Below, one piece after another: positions 25,134 to 34,623 of a stretch of 64,000 bases of DNA. This DNA is from Rhizobium sp. NFR07 (lineage in GTDB: Bacteria > Pseudomonadota > Alphaproteobacteria > Rhizobiales > Rhizobiaceae), in NCBI RefSeq assembly GCF_900111905.1, contig NZ_FOKM01000003.1, positions 62,001-126,000 on the forward strand, in the 5' to 3' direction. Below the pieces are notes generated by a model that worked only from the letters and a program-made list of their open reading frames with translations, searched no databases and was not told the origin of the DNA. Position 1 is the stretch's first letter; the number at the start of each line of letters is the position of its first letter. The position numbers and the translations under genes are program-made.

Positions 25134-26465
25134 ATGCGAACGAGCACCCGCTATGCAAGGAGTGGTGAACTCAACATCGCCTATCAAGTGATCGGCAATG
25201 GCCCCTTCGACGTTCTCTACGTGCCTGGCTGGGTTTCCAATCTCGACTATTCCTGGGAATTTCCGAGAATTGCCCACCTGCTGGAGCGACTTAGTGCTTT
25301 CGCTCGACTGATCATCTTCGACAAGCGCGGAACCGGTCTCTCAGATCGCAATGTCGGTTATCCTACACTCGAAGAGCGCATGCAGGATGTCCAAGCGGTG
25401 ATGGAAGCCGCGGGCTCGACCCGCGCGGCACTCATGGGCACCTCCGAGGGAGGTAACATGTGCATGTTGTTTGCCGCGACTTATCCGGAAAAAACCACTG
25501 CGCTCATCCTCTATGGAGCTTTTGCGAAGGGGCTCTGGTCAGAAGATTACCCTTGGGCCAAGACACGTGAGCAGGTGGAAGAGGAACTTGCAGCTATTGC
25601 GCGGGACTGGGGCGGACCTTTCGACATGAGCAACGCGGCCCCAAGTCTGGCACATGATCGGAAGGCCCAGGATTGGTTCAGCGGCTACCTGCGCAATTCG
25701 GCTTCGCCGCAGGACGCGCTTTCCCTTTGGCGCTGGAACACCGAAATCGATGTTCGAGGCATATTGAGCGCCATTCATGTACCGACGCTTGTGATCCACA
25801 GGACTGGCGATCGATGGGTGAAGGTCGAGGAAGGGCGCTATCTGGCCGACCATATCGCTGGGGCAAAATGGAAGGAGCTTTCCGGCGATGATCATCCGAT
25901 CTGGGCAGGAGACACCGATCAAGCACTCGATGAAATCGAGGAATTTCTGACCGGTATTCGGCCACGCCCACTCTCCGAGCGCGTACTGCTGACAGTGCCC
26001 TTCACCGATATCGTCGGCTCCACGTCTCTGTTGGCTGAGATGGGCGATCAGGGATGGCAAGACCTGTTGCGTCGCCATGACGACGGAGTACGCGCAGCAC
26101 TTTTGCGCTACGACGGCAAGGAAGTGAAATCGATGGGCGATGGCTTTCTGGCGACGTTCCAGCACCCGAGCAAGGGAATAAGATGCGCATGCGCTATTCG
26201 CGATCTGGCAGGCGAGCTGGGCCTGGAAACTCGTGCTGCACTCCATACCGGTGAATGCGAGACGCGGTCGGCGGATTTGAGCGGCATCGCAGTCAACATA
26301 GCTGCGCGGATATTGGGCGACGCCGCTGCCGGGGACATCCTCGTTTCAGCGACGGTCAGGGACCTAGTCATCGGCTCCGGCATCGCGTTCAGCGCCCGGG
26401 ACGAAACGACATTGCGTGATGTTCCTGGACGCTGGCAAACCTATTCTGTAACCGGCACGGCATAG
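25134..26465 (+). CDS. Alpha/beta hydrolase - class III nucleotide cyclase fusion
   Basis: 443 aa with two catalytic modules. Residues about 1-275 are an alpha/beta hydrolase (FDKRGTGLSDR; nucleophile S104 in GTSEGG; candidate D226 and H254). Residues about 283-443 are a class III adenylate/guanylate cyclase. All six class III residues can be placed: metal Asp D292 (FTDIVGST) and D336 (MGDGF), base-selecting K332 and D381, and N388/R392 (VNIAAR). Lys/Asp is the adenylate-cyclase pair, so cAMP is the expected product. Cytosolic, no membrane segment. Its codon use looks less GC-rich than its neighbours. ATG 25134 is close to the promoter region; no strong RBS. Confidence 0.9.
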   Translation: MRTSTRYARSGELNIAYQVIGNGPFDVLYVPGWVSNLDYSWEFPRIAHLLERLSAFARLIIFDKRGTGLSDRNVGYPTLEERMQDVQAVMEAAGSTRAALMGTSEGGNMCMLFAATYPEKTTALILYGAFAKGLWSEDYPWAKTREQVEEELAAIARDWGGPFDMSNAAPSLAHDRKAQDWFSGYLRNSASPQDALSLWRWNTEIDVRGILSAIHVPTLVIHRTGDRWVKVEEGRYLADHIAGAKWKELSGDDHPIWAGDTDQALDEIEEFLTGIRPRPLSERVLLTVPFTDIVGSTSLLAEMGDQGWQDLLRRHDDGVRAALLRYDGKEVKSMGDGFLATFQHPSKGIRCACAIRDLAGELGLETRAALHTGECETRSADLSGIAVNIAARILGDAAAGDILVSATVRDLVIGSGIAFSARDETTLRDVPGRWQTYSVTGTA

Positions 26466-26607
26466 ACGCATCGATCGTTGCGGGTTTATTGCGCGGTCTA
26501 ATCATTGCCAGCGTACCGCTATATGCGAAATTCGAAGACCAGCCACAAACGCAGACACCCGACGCCTTGCGACGCCGGGTGCCTTCAAAAACGATGCAAA
26601 TCGAAGC

Positions 26608-27210
26608 TTACTTCGCAGCCGCTTCGTACATTTCCAGGACGTAATCCCAGTTGATCAGGCTGTCGACGAAGGCTTCGAGGTACTTCGGACGGGCGTTGCG
26701 GTAGTCGATGTAATAGGAGTGTTCCCATACGTCGACGCCGAGGATCGGGGATGCGCCGTGAACGAGCGGGTTTTCGCCGTTCGGGGTCTTGGAGATGGCG
26801 AGCTTGCCATCCTTGACCGAGAGCCAGGCCCAGCCCGAACCGAACTGAGTCGTGCCGGCAGCAACGAAATCGGCCTTGAACTTGTCATAGCCGCCGAGAT
26901 CCGAAGCGAAGGCGCTTTCCAGCTTGCCCGGCAGCTTGTTGCCGCCGCCGTCCTTCTTCATCCACTTCCAGAAATGGATGTGGTTGTAGTGCTGGGCAGC
27001 GTTGTTGAAGAGGCCCTGGTTGGTGCCGAAGGACTTCTTGACGACTTCCTCGACCGACAGGTCAGCCATGCCGGCTTCGGCGGCAAGCTTGTTGCCGTTG
27101 TCGACATAGGCCTTGTGGTGCTTGTCGTGGTGGTATTCGAGCGTCTCCTTCGACATGAAGGGCGCGAGAGCTTCGTAGTCGTAGGGGAGTTCGGGAAGTT
27201 CGAAAGCCAT
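26608..27210 (-). CDS. sodB: Superoxide dismutase (Fe or Fe/Mn type)
   Basis: 200 aa from ATG 27210; the open frame extends upstream without coding character. Seen: N-terminal ELPELPYDYEALAPFMSKETLEYHHDKHHKAYV with the first His ligand, NNAAQHYNHIHFWKWM with the second and the Gln typical of Fe-type enzymes, and the C-terminal DVWEHSYYIDYRN supplying Asp and His ligands. Cytoplasmic detoxification of superoxide. Metal choice (Fe, Mn or cambialistic) is not certain. Confidence 0.95.
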   Translation of the reverse strand: MAFELPELPYDYEALAPFMSKETLEYHHDKHHKAYVDNGNKLAAEAGMADLSVEEVVKKSFGTNQGLFNNAAQHYNHIHFWKWMKKDGGGNKLPGKLESAFASDLGGYDKFKADFVAAGTTQFGSGWAWLSVKDGKLAISKTPNGENPLVHGASPILGVDVWEHSYYIDYRNARPKYLEAFVDSLINWDYVLEMYEAAAK

Positions 27211-27435
27211 AGGTTCTACTCCTTTTCGGCAAACACCTTGGGTCAGCGTCGAGCGGGAACATAGGAGGGTGCCCGAAAAGAGGCAACGGCCCCAAGGCCA
27301 AAATTGTGGCAAAAAAGCCAAAGACGCATCGCAGCGTCTCGCCCTCTCAACGCCGCTCCGGCGAACATCGTTCCGACGCAAAGCGCCGCGACAAGAGGCG
27401 CCCACCAGGAACGCCCATATGGAGGAACCGTTTCG

Positions 27436-27759
27436 ATGAAGACGACTATGACGATGTTCGCCACGCTCGTATCCGTGCTTGCCGCCGCAGGCTGCGCACA
27501 GGCCTCTTCCGACGAGGCCTGGACGCAGTTCCAGACCGACGTTTCCAAGGCATGCCTCGAATCCGCCAAGGAGCTGATCGCCGACGGACGCACGATCGTC
27601 GATCCCTATGGCAGCGAGCACTACGGTCTTGCGGTCGTCACCGGCAAGGCGGTCGGCGCAACGACGGAAATCAGCACGATCTGCGTCTACGACAAGCAGA
27701 AGAAGACGGCGGAAAACGGCGGCGAGATCAGCGCCGAAGAGCTGACCGTCGCGCCATAA
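27436..27759 (+). CDS. Small secreted protein, unknown function
   Basis: 107 aa from ATG 27436, with GGAGG 9-10 nt upstream. Signal peptide TMTMFATLVSVLAAAGCAQA, either signal-peptidase I after AQA or a lipobox-like AAGC. The mature part has two further Cys (SKACLE, TICVYD), suggesting one disulfide. I do not recognise the family. It is divergent from sod, with 225 bp between them. Confidence 0.75.
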   Translation: MKTTMTMFATLVSVLAAAGCAQASSDEAWTQFQTDVSKACLESAKELIADGRTIVDPYGSEHYGLAVVTGKAVGATTEISTICVYDKQKKTAENGGEISAEELTVAP

Positions 27760-27897
27760 AATCTCCGGTCGCGGCAGGCGGGCGCAAAGCCGATCATCAA
27801 TCAGCTTCGCGCAGGCTTGCCGGTCTAGCCTTGGTCATCTTTTCAATTTTCCGTTTGATTTTTGATTTTTGACCGACGAGACCTCAACGAGACCATT

Positions 27898-28569
27898 GTG
27901 AGCAGCAACGACATTCCACCGGTGCCGCAGTTTCTGCTGCGGGATGCAGATCACATGCCGGCCATTGTGGCGGGCGCAGACCAAGACGATGACAGCCGGG
28001 AGGGCGAGACCGTGTCGCCCTCGCTCAGCCTTTCCCATATCGACCTTCTCGCAGAGACGCAGATTTTTGGCGATCCTGTCGCCGCTAGCCCATCCGTGCC
28101 CTCTTCGCCTCGTGCCCATCCATCGCACCCTTCACCGCCCGCTGCGCCGACCCCAAGCCCGAGCCCGTTCGTGGGTGCGGCCTCGGCTGCATCCGCAAAC
28201 CTCTATTCGGCCACGGATGTCGCGCTGTTCCGGGCGCTGACCGGTTACCATCTCGATATCAGGACCAGCATGCCTCGGGCGATGGACGACAGCGGCAACC
28301 GCGCCTCCGCGCGGGACAGGCTGTTCACCACGTTGGCGGAAGAGGCCTTCAAGCTGGCCGACCGACAGCGGCGCATGAGGAGCCTGCCGGACGGTGACCT
28401 GACCGCCGACGATCTCGTCCTGTCGCTCGACCCGATCCGTCGTGCGGCAGCCGCGATCGGCTCGCGGGGGCTTGCCGCCTTCGAGACGCTGGAAGCGGCG
28501 GTGGCACGGCTGAAGGCGACGATGATGGCGGCGCCCTTGATGACGGATGCCGGGCCGGTGGCGGCCTGA
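27898..28569 (+). CDS. Hypothetical protein with a Pro/Ser-rich linker
   Basis: About 223 aa if started at GTG 27898 (an in-frame TTG at 27862 would add 12). N-terminal acidic part, then a Pro/Ser/Ala linker at residues about 65-95 (SPPAAPTPSPSPF), then a helical C-terminal domain (SATDVALFRALTGYHLDI ... LFTTLAEEAFKLADRQRRMRSL). No signal peptide. Family not recognised. Codon bias at third positions is that of a real gene. Confidence 0.6.
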   Translation: MSSNDIPPVPQFLLRDADHMPAIVAGADQDDDSREGETVSPSLSLSHIDLLAETQIFGDPVAASPSVPSSPRAHPSHPSPPAAPTPSPSPFVGAASAASANLYSATDVALFRALTGYHLDIRTSMPRAMDDSGNRASARDRLFTTLAEEAFKLADRQRRMRSLPDGDLTADDLVLSLDPIRRAAAAIGSRGLAAFETLEAAVARLKATMMAAPLMTDAGPVAA

Positions 28570-28655
28570 GACGGCTTCCCGGTCGCGACCCGGCCGGGAA
28601 CATTTCGCGCGACCACGGATTACTCCCCGCTGGGAACAAGCCAGGAGAAGATGCG

Positions 28656-29399
28656 ATGTTCGACTTCCTCAACTCCGACTTTCTCGTCTTCGTCGTGATC
28701 GGCTTCCTTGCGCAGATCGTCGACGGTGCGCTCGGAATGGCCTTCGGCGTTCTGACGACGACCAGCCTTCTCACATTCGGCGTGGCACCTGCGGCGGCCA
28801 GCGCCATGACCCATGTGACCGAGTGCTTCACCACCGCCGCGTCCGGGCTTTCCCATCTCTATCACCGCAATGTCGACTGGCGGCTGGTGCTGCGGCTGGC
28901 ACCTGCCGGCATGGTCGGCGGCGCGATCGGCGCCTATCTGCTCGCCAACATAGACGGCGAGGCGATCGAGCCCTTCGTCTCGGCCTATCTCGTGCTCATC
29001 GGCATCTACATTCTCTACAAGGCGTTCCAGCCCAAATGGCCGCGCGACGTGCATGACTGGATCGTGCCCTATGTCGGCGGCGCCGGCGGCGTGCTGGATG
29101 CAATGGGCGGCGGCGGATGGGGGCCGATCGTCACCAGTTCGCTGCTTGGCCGCGGCCATGATCCGAAAAAGGTGATCGGCTCCACCAATCTCACCGAATT
29201 CGCCGTGACCACCGTGATCTCGATCACCTTCATCCTGGCGCTCGGCTGGTCGGAACTGTCCTCCGCTCTCGGCCTTATCCTCGGCGGCGTATTGGCTGCG
29301 CCGATCGGCGCCTTCATCGTCAAGAAGCTTCCCGTCAAGCCGCTGATGATCGCGGTCTCCATGATCATTATCGGGACCGCCGCGGTGCGCTTCATCTGA
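28656..29399 (+). CDS. TSUP family (TauE/SafE) sulfite/organosulfonate exporter-like protein
   Basis: 247 aa with about seven to eight membrane segments. Family repeats are visible: AQIVDGALGMAFGVLTTTSLL near the N terminus and GGVLDAMGGGGWGPIVTSSLLGRG in the second half. AGGAGAAG precedes ATG 28656. The family moves sulfite, sulfoacetate or other anions across the inner membrane. No sulfur genes are nearby to refine this. Confidence 0.88.
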   Translation: MFDFLNSDFLVFVVIGFLAQIVDGALGMAFGVLTTTSLLTFGVAPAAASAMTHVTECFTTAASGLSHLYHRNVDWRLVLRLAPAGMVGGAIGAYLLANIDGEAIEPFVSAYLVLIGIYILYKAFQPKWPRDVHDWIVPYVGGAGGVLDAMGGGGWGPIVTSSLLGRGHDPKKVIGSTNLTEFAVTTVISITFILALGWSELSSALGLILGGVLAAPIGAFIVKKLPVKPLMIAVSMIIIGTAAVRFI

Positions 29400-29468
29400 T
29401 AAATATGCGTATTATCTAATATTTAAACGTGCTAGCCTACCGTCCTTGCCGATCCACGGGAGCGAGGC

Positions 29469-31205
29469 ATGGCGACGGCAGAGACAGGCATGCATTCGGG
29501 TGAAGCGGCCAGGCTTGCGACGGTTAAGGCCGCGATGGACAACCTGCCGGTCGCCGTGGTGCTGACCGATCTCGACGGGCACATACTTTACGAGAACCAT
29601 GCCTTCCGCGCGCTGCATGACCGGGGCAAGCAGGGCATTACCGGCAAGGAAAGCTTTACCGAACTGGCGCAGAGCAATCACCTTTCCGACTGGAAGGAGG
29701 ATCCGATCGCCTTTTTCGAGCGGCTGAAACGCAAGCTCATTCAGGACGGGTCCGCCGAGGCCGAGATCCGGATCGGCGACAAGATCATCGCGGTGCATGA
29801 CATATTGCTCGACGGAAAGTTCATTCTCAGCACCCAGCAGGACATCACCGCCCGGATCACGGCGGAGCAGCGCGTCTCCTACCTCGCGCATCACGATCCG
29901 CTGACCGACCTGCCTAACCGCACCCATTTTTCCGCCCGCTTCGCAAGCCTGATCGCCGAGGGACAGGTGGCTCACCGACAGTTCGGGGTGATGAGTTTCG
30001 ACGTCGACCGCTTCAAGGACATCAACGACCTGTTCGGCCACGCCGCCGGCGACATCGTGCTGACGGAGCTGGCGCGGCGGCTGAAGCAGGTGCTCGGCAC
30101 CCATGATCTCGCAGCCCGGCTCGGCGGCGATGAATTCACCGTCGTCAGCGTCGGCGAAATCCAGCCGGAAGCGGTGACGCGGCTCGCCGAAAGCCTGATG
30201 CGGGCGATGGAAGAGGAGATAGAGGTCGAGGGCCGCGGGCTGAGGGTCAGCCTCAGCATGGGGATCGCGATGTTTCCCCAGGACGGCACCGATGCCGCCT
30301 CGCTGCTTGCCAATGCCGATGCCGCACTCTACCGCGCCAAGGCCGAGGGGCGCGGACGCTATTGCGCCTTCAACGCCCAGATGGACCGGCGCATGCATGA
30401 AAGGCGCATGCTGCAGCAGGACCTGCGCTACGCGATCAACCGCCGTGAACTGACCCTGCATTACCAGCCGCAGGCTTCCGTTGCCGGCGAGGTGTTCGGC
30501 TTCGAGGCGCTTTTGCGCTGGCGGCACCCGACCCGCGGGCTGGTCACGCCGGACGAGTTCGTGCCGCCGGCGGAGGAAAGCGGACTGATCGTCGAGATCG
30601 GCCGATGGGTGCTGAAGGAGGCCTGCCGCGAGGCGGCGAGCTGGCCGAACCGGTTGATGATCGCGATCAACGTGTCGCCGATCCAGTTCCGCCAGGAGAA
30701 CCTTGTCGGCGACGTGCATCTGGCGCTTCTGGAAACGGGGCTTGCGCCGGAACGCCTGGAGCTCGAGGTGACGGAAGGCGTGCTGGTGCAGGATTTTGCC
30801 CGGGCGCTGCAGGTCCTGCGGGGGCTGAAGGCACTCGGGGTGCGGATCGCCATGGACGATTTCGGCACCGGTTATTCCTCCCTCTCCTATCTGCAGGCCT
30901 TCCCCTTCGACACGATCAAGATCGACAAGTCGTTCACCTCGAAACTGGTGGCCGACAGCAGTGCCGACGAGATCGTCCGCGCCGTCATCGGGCTTGGGCG
31001 CGGGCTCAACATTCCGATCGTGGCCGAAGGTGTCGAGACCGAAGAACAGCGCGCCTTCCTGGAAGAGGCGCAATGCCAGAACCTGCAGGGATATCTGATC
31101 GGCAAGGCTGAACCGATCGAGGAATATTTCGAGCTGACGGGCGCGGAAGAACCGGCACCTGCGAACGCGAAGATCGGCAGGACATCGGCAAGTCAAGGCC
31201 GGTAA
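29469..31205 (+). CDS. PAS-GGDEF-EAL cyclic-di-GMP protein
   Basis: 578 aa, cytoplasmic (no membrane segment). An N-terminal PAS-like domain (about 18-130: AMDNLPVAVVLTDLDGHILYENHAF), a GGDEF diguanylate cyclase domain with an intact GGDEF at 219-223, and an EAL phosphodiesterase domain with EAL at 346-348, followed by DDFGTGYSS, KIDKSF and EGVET. Both catalytic cores look intact, so it may make, degrade or switch c-di-GMP in response to the PAS input. GGGAGCGAGG precedes ATG 29469. Confidence 0.95.
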   Translation: MATAETGMHSGEAARLATVKAAMDNLPVAVVLTDLDGHILYENHAFRALHDRGKQGITGKESFTELAQSNHLSDWKEDPIAFFERLKRKLIQDGSAEAEIRIGDKIIAVHDILLDGKFILSTQQDITARITAEQRVSYLAHHDPLTDLPNRTHFSARFASLIAEGQVAHRQFGVMSFDVDRFKDINDLFGHAAGDIVLTELARRLKQVLGTHDLAARLGGDEFTVVSVGEIQPEAVTRLAESLMRAMEEEIEVEGRGLRVSLSMGIAMFPQDGTDAASLLANADAALYRAKAEGRGRYCAFNAQMDRRMHERRMLQQDLRYAINRRELTLHYQPQASVAGEVFGFEALLRWRHPTRGLVTPDEFVPPAEESGLIVEIGRWVLKEACREAASWPNRLMIAINVSPIQFRQENLVGDVHLALLETGLAPERLELEVTEGVLVQDFARALQVLRGLKALGVRIAMDDFGTGYSSLSYLQAFPFDTIKIDKSFTSKLVADSSADEIVRAVIGLGRGLNIPIVAEGVETEEQRAFLEEAQCQNLQGYLIGKAEPIEEYFELTGAEEPAPANAKIGRTSASQGR

Positions 31206-31358
31206 AATACTATCCTCCGGATCCCCTCGGTTCATACGCCTTAAGATCAAACCATGTTCCGTTGACAACTATTCTGCAAAACGATTTCCTCGGCCAATTT
31301 CACACATTCTAATATCCGCATCGAACCACGCCCCCCATGGCCCATCGGGAATACAGCC

Positions 31359-32669
31359 TTGCAGCAATACTGTTCGGATACACGGTTCGACGCGATCGTT
31401 CTTGGCGCGGGCATATCCGGCCTCGTCTCGGCATACCTACTTGCCGATCGCGGCAGGCGGGTTCTCCTGCTGGACGACTATGCCGAGCTCGGCGGCAATC
31501 ATATCAGCCGCGACATCGGTGGGATGAGCTTCGATATCGGCTGTTTCTTCTTTCATGAAAACTCGGCCTTCTTCCGCCATTTCCCGCAGCTTCTGGGCCT
31601 CTATCTGCCGGCCGAGACGCGGGTGGTAAAGGTACGGCCGGACGGAGGGATCAGCGGCTATCCGTTCGACCTGAGGCATGACCTGCTCAGCCTGCCGTCC
31701 GCCAAACAGGCGCATATCCTGTCATCCCTGATCCGCTCGCGCCTGACTGTCGACCAGCGGGCGAGTGCCCTCGATTTCATCACCTATTGGGTCGGCCGGG
31801 AATTTGCCAATGTGAGCGGCCTGGTGCCGTATCTGCGGCGCTTCTATTCGGCAGAGCCGAACCAGGTCGAAAGCTCGTTTGCGCGCAAGAGGATGGGCTG
31901 GGTGGCGCGCAACGCCAATCTCGCAGGTCTGCTGCGGAGCCTTCGCCGGCGACCCGAGACGGAGACGAACGCCTGTTTTGTGCGGCCGAAGGCGGGCTTT
32001 CGGGAGATCTATTCGAAAGTCGCCGAGATGCTTCGGGAAAAGGGAGCTGTCGTCCAACTGGCGGCGGCGGTGCAGGCGATCGCGCAGACCGGCGACGGGT
32101 CGATGACCGTGGCGCTCGCCTCGGGAAGCGTCCATGCCGCAGAACTGTTCTCCACCGTGCCGCTTGCCACCGCCCTGCGCTATTGCGGCATGCCGGTTCC
32201 GGCCGAACTGAAGAGCGCCAGCCTGGTCAGCCTGTTCTACAGCTTCACCGGCAATCGCGGCTTCGACGGCAACGTGCTCTACAATTTCCATGACCGCGGG
32301 CTGTGGAAGCGCCTCACCTTCCATTCCGACTTCTACGGGGAGACGGCGGGCCGCGCCTATTTCTCGGTCGAGTTCACGGTGATCGGCGAGCCGCTGACAA
32401 TCGACCGCTATGACGAGGACTTTCGCAAGGATGCAGCCGGCAAGGGGCTGTTCGCGGGGGACCTTGTTCTGGAGGGCGCCAACATGCTGGACCACGCCTA
32501 TCCCGTCTACCTGAAAGGTGCCAGCGCCGCGGCCGATCGCGCGATAGAGGATCTGGCACGGTTCGGCGTGCGATCCTACGGGCGGCAGGGCGGCTTCGAT
32601 TACCAGCCGACCGGAGACGTTTCCGCATCCGTGGCGGAAAGGACGATCCGCGGAACACTTTCGGCCTGA
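31359..32669 (+). CDS. FAD-dependent oxidoreductase/NAD(P)-binding Rossmann flavoprotein
   Basis: 436 aa from TTG 31359 (GGGA about 9 nt upstream); no ATG precedes the FAD motif in frame. Seen: DAIVLGAGISGLVSAYLLADRGRRVLLLDDY, then ELGGNHISRDIGGMSFDIGCFFF, as in amine-oxidase/protoporphyrinogen-oxidase and UDP-galactopyranose-mutase-like proteins. Such genes often accompany polysaccharide or carotenoid-like pathways, but no such genes lie here. Function not assigned. Confidence 0.78.
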   Translation: MQQYCSDTRFDAIVLGAGISGLVSAYLLADRGRRVLLLDDYAELGGNHISRDIGGMSFDIGCFFFHENSAFFRHFPQLLGLYLPAETRVVKVRPDGGISGYPFDLRHDLLSLPSAKQAHILSSLIRSRLTVDQRASALDFITYWVGREFANVSGLVPYLRRFYSAEPNQVESSFARKRMGWVARNANLAGLLRSLRRRPETETNACFVRPKAGFREIYSKVAEMLREKGAVVQLAAAVQAIAQTGDGSMTVALASGSVHAAELFSTVPLATALRYCGMPVPAELKSASLVSLFYSFTGNRGFDGNVLYNFHDRGLWKRLTFHSDFYGETAGRAYFSVEFTVIGEPLTIDRYDEDFRKDAAGKGLFAGDLVLEGANMLDHAYPVYLKGASAAADRAIEDLARFGVRSYGRQGGFDYQPTGDVSASVAERTIRGTLSA

Positions 32670-32791
32670 AATGCTGAGCGGTCCCCGCCGGTGAACGGAG
32701 CGGTCAACGGTTATCGACTATCCACCGTCATGCCGACGCCCTAGATGGTAGGCTACGGATAGTCCGCTTCCATTTCAGACAAGGTATTCCC

Positions 32792-33409
32792 ATGACGGTT
32801 TCTGCAAACGCCCTCCTCGTCATCCTGCTGCACGGCGTCGGCTCCAATGGTGCCGACCTCGCGCCGCTCGGCGAAAGCTGGAAGGCACGCCTGCCGGACG
32901 CAGTGTTCGTTTCGCCCAATGCGCCGGAACCGTCGAATTTCGGATCGGGCTATCAGTGGTTCAGCGTCGCCGGCGTGACCGAGGAAAACCGCCCTGCCCG
33001 CATCACCGCCGCCCGCCCGGCCTTCGACACGGTGATTTCCGACATCATCGAGGAAAAAGGCTTCAACGGCCGGCTGGACCGGGTTGTACTGGTCGGGTTC
33101 TCGCAGGGCACGATCATGTCGCTCGATGCAGCGGCAAGCGGACGCTGGCCCGTTGCGGCGGTTGTCGGCTTTTCCGGCCGGCTTGCGAGTGAAGCGCCGC
33201 TCAAGCCTTCCACGGAAACCAAGATCATGCTGATCCACGGCACAGCAGATCCCGTCATTCCGTCGTGGGAGACGGAGAAGGCGGAAACCGAGTTGAAGGC
33301 CGCCGGCCTGTCGGTGGAAACCGTGATCGAACCGGGCCTTGGCCACACGATTTCGATCGGCGGAGCCGACCGCGCCTGCGATTTCCTGGAAGCAATCGCC
33401 CGCGACTGA
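32792..33409 (+). CDS. Phospholipase/carboxylesterase family alpha/beta hydrolase
   Basis: 205 aa. Seen: LLVILLHGVGSNGADLAPL (oxyanion His-Gly), nucleophile elbow GFSQG, Asp in HGTADPVIPSW and His in GLGHTISIGG. This is the abhydrolase_2 family (YpfH/carboxylesterase type), acting on short acyl esters in the cytoplasm. The stop codon is embedded in a terminator hairpin. Confidence 0.9.
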   Translation: MTVSANALLVILLHGVGSNGADLAPLGESWKARLPDAVFVSPNAPEPSNFGSGYQWFSVAGVTEENRPARITAARPAFDTVISDIIEEKGFNGRLDRVVLVGFSQGTIMSLDAAASGRWPVAAVVGFSGRLASEAPLKPSTETKIMLIHGTADPVIPSWETEKAETELKAAGLSVETVIEPGLGHTISIGGADRACDFLEAIARD

Positions 33410-33427
33410 GATCGCGGGCCGTTTTTT
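33399..33427 (+). terminator. Intrinsic terminator overlapping the esterase stop
   Basis: CCCGCGA-CTGAGA-TCGCGGG followed by CCGTTTTTTC. The loop includes the TGA stop codon, so the stem starts inside the gene. Confidence 0.85.
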
Positions 33428-33437
33428 CATGCCGCAG

Positions 33438-34406
33438 CTATCGCTTGATGACCGGCTCGCCGTGGAAACGACGGCGGGACGGTTTCGAGACGCCGAAACC
33501 GACTTCCATCATCAGGCGCGGCTTCGTTACCGGAACGGTGCCCATGTGGAAACCGAACGGATCCTCGACGAAGCCCGAACCGGCCTGGCCGGTGAGCGTC
33601 ACGGCCTTGTCGGCACCGTAGTAATCCAGCACTTCCTCGGCCGAATGGCCGACGAGAAGCGTGTACTGGTGGCTGGCCTTGCGCCGATTGTGACTGCCCT
33701 TGACGAAGACATGCGGACCGGTGCCCTCGTCGACATCGACGAGGTTGAAGAAGAATTTGAGCATCCGCCAGTCGTCGAGATCGAAATGAAACTTGTCGAG
33801 CGAGGCGAGACTGCGGTCGGCTTCGGATGAAGCCTTGGTCGGGAAGCTCCACCAGATGCGGGTGGTGATGAGCTGCGCGCTGGCGCCAAGATAATGTTTC
33901 GCGACGTCGAGCAGCAGCGGATCGCCCTGCACCGCCCTCACGCCTTCGCTGTCCAGGGAGCGCTCGAAGAAATGGCCGCTGAGCAGCGACCGGCCGAAGC
34001 GGCGTTCGGCCTCGTCGTGCTCCGGCGCCAGGAATTCGAGCTCGCGATTGAAATTGCCGAAGCATGGGGTGCGACCGGCAAAATCGCAGATCTCGCTGTG
34101 AATCGCCTGGGGCAATTGCAGGTCGGCGAAGATGCCGTCGCTGCGCAGTTCATCGGCAATCTTCGCCGCATTCAGCGGCCCGAAAATCGACGGCTGCGGC
34201 GTGGCGGAGGGTCGGTATTTGGCCGACATCGCCCAATGTGCCCTGCGGCCCGGCATGGTGCGGGCAAGCATGAACATCGGCAGCCAGGCCGGGTTTTCCT
34301 TCACGTCTGCCAGATAGGTGGGGATACGGACCGCCATGCGGCGGAGCCTGCCGCCGGAACGAGCGACGGCCTCGAGATCGTTGGGGGAGGATGCTTTCGC
34401 TGACAT
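33438..34406 (-). CDS. Phytanoyl-CoA dioxygenase-like Fe(II)/2-oxoglutarate oxygenase (putative)
   Basis: 322 aa from ATG 34406, preceded by AAAGGAGCG. The central and C-terminal parts look like the PhyH-type jelly roll: an HxD pair in DKFHFDLDDW, GTGPHVFVKGSH, and a late His in DPFGFHMGTVPV followed by an Arg-containing strand (KPRLMMEVGF). Metal-ligand assignment is inferred. The N-terminal 90 residues are unassigned and basic. Substrate unknown and no pathway neighbours. Confidence 0.62.
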   Translation of the reverse strand: MSAKASSPNDLEAVARSGGRLRRMAVRIPTYLADVKENPAWLPMFMLARTMPGRRAHWAMSAKYRPSATPQPSIFGPLNAAKIADELRSDGIFADLQLPQAIHSEICDFAGRTPCFGNFNRELEFLAPEHDEAERRFGRSLLSGHFFERSLDSEGVRAVQGDPLLLDVAKHYLGASAQLITTRIWWSFPTKASSEADRSLASLDKFHFDLDDWRMLKFFFNLVDVDEGTGPHVFVKGSHNRRKASHQYTLLVGHSAEEVLDYYGADKAVTLTGQAGSGFVEDPFGFHMGTVPVTKPRLMMEVGFGVSKPSRRRFHGEPVIKR

Positions 34407-34623
34407 TGCCGCTCCTTTCCGGGCTTGCGTTCCGAGTGGGGAGAGAGACTGCATGTTTTACTTGAAAGCGACTGGCATATTTTTGCTGCAATGCGGCAAA
34501 AGTGAGATTTCGGGAATGATTACACTTGAAACAATCGAACAAACTTACCGTTCCACGGGTAGATTTAATTAGAATACTTTATAATACTTCCTCATGTTTT
34601 TCGTCTCCCGATCATTGGCCCGA

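Noticed and set aside
26555..26583. Hairpin between the cyclase fusion and sod as a terminator
   Set aside because: Stem is plausible but has no T-run on either strand; not listed as a terminator.
29412..31268. Very long minus-strand open frame opposite the GGDEF-EAL gene
   Set aside because: It is an antisense shadow created by high GC; the plus strand encodes intact GGDEF and EAL motifs.
34453..34572. Short plus-strand frame in the AT-rich region between the dioxygenase and HxlR genes
   Set aside because: 39 codons, no RBS, and it lies in what is probably a promoter region.
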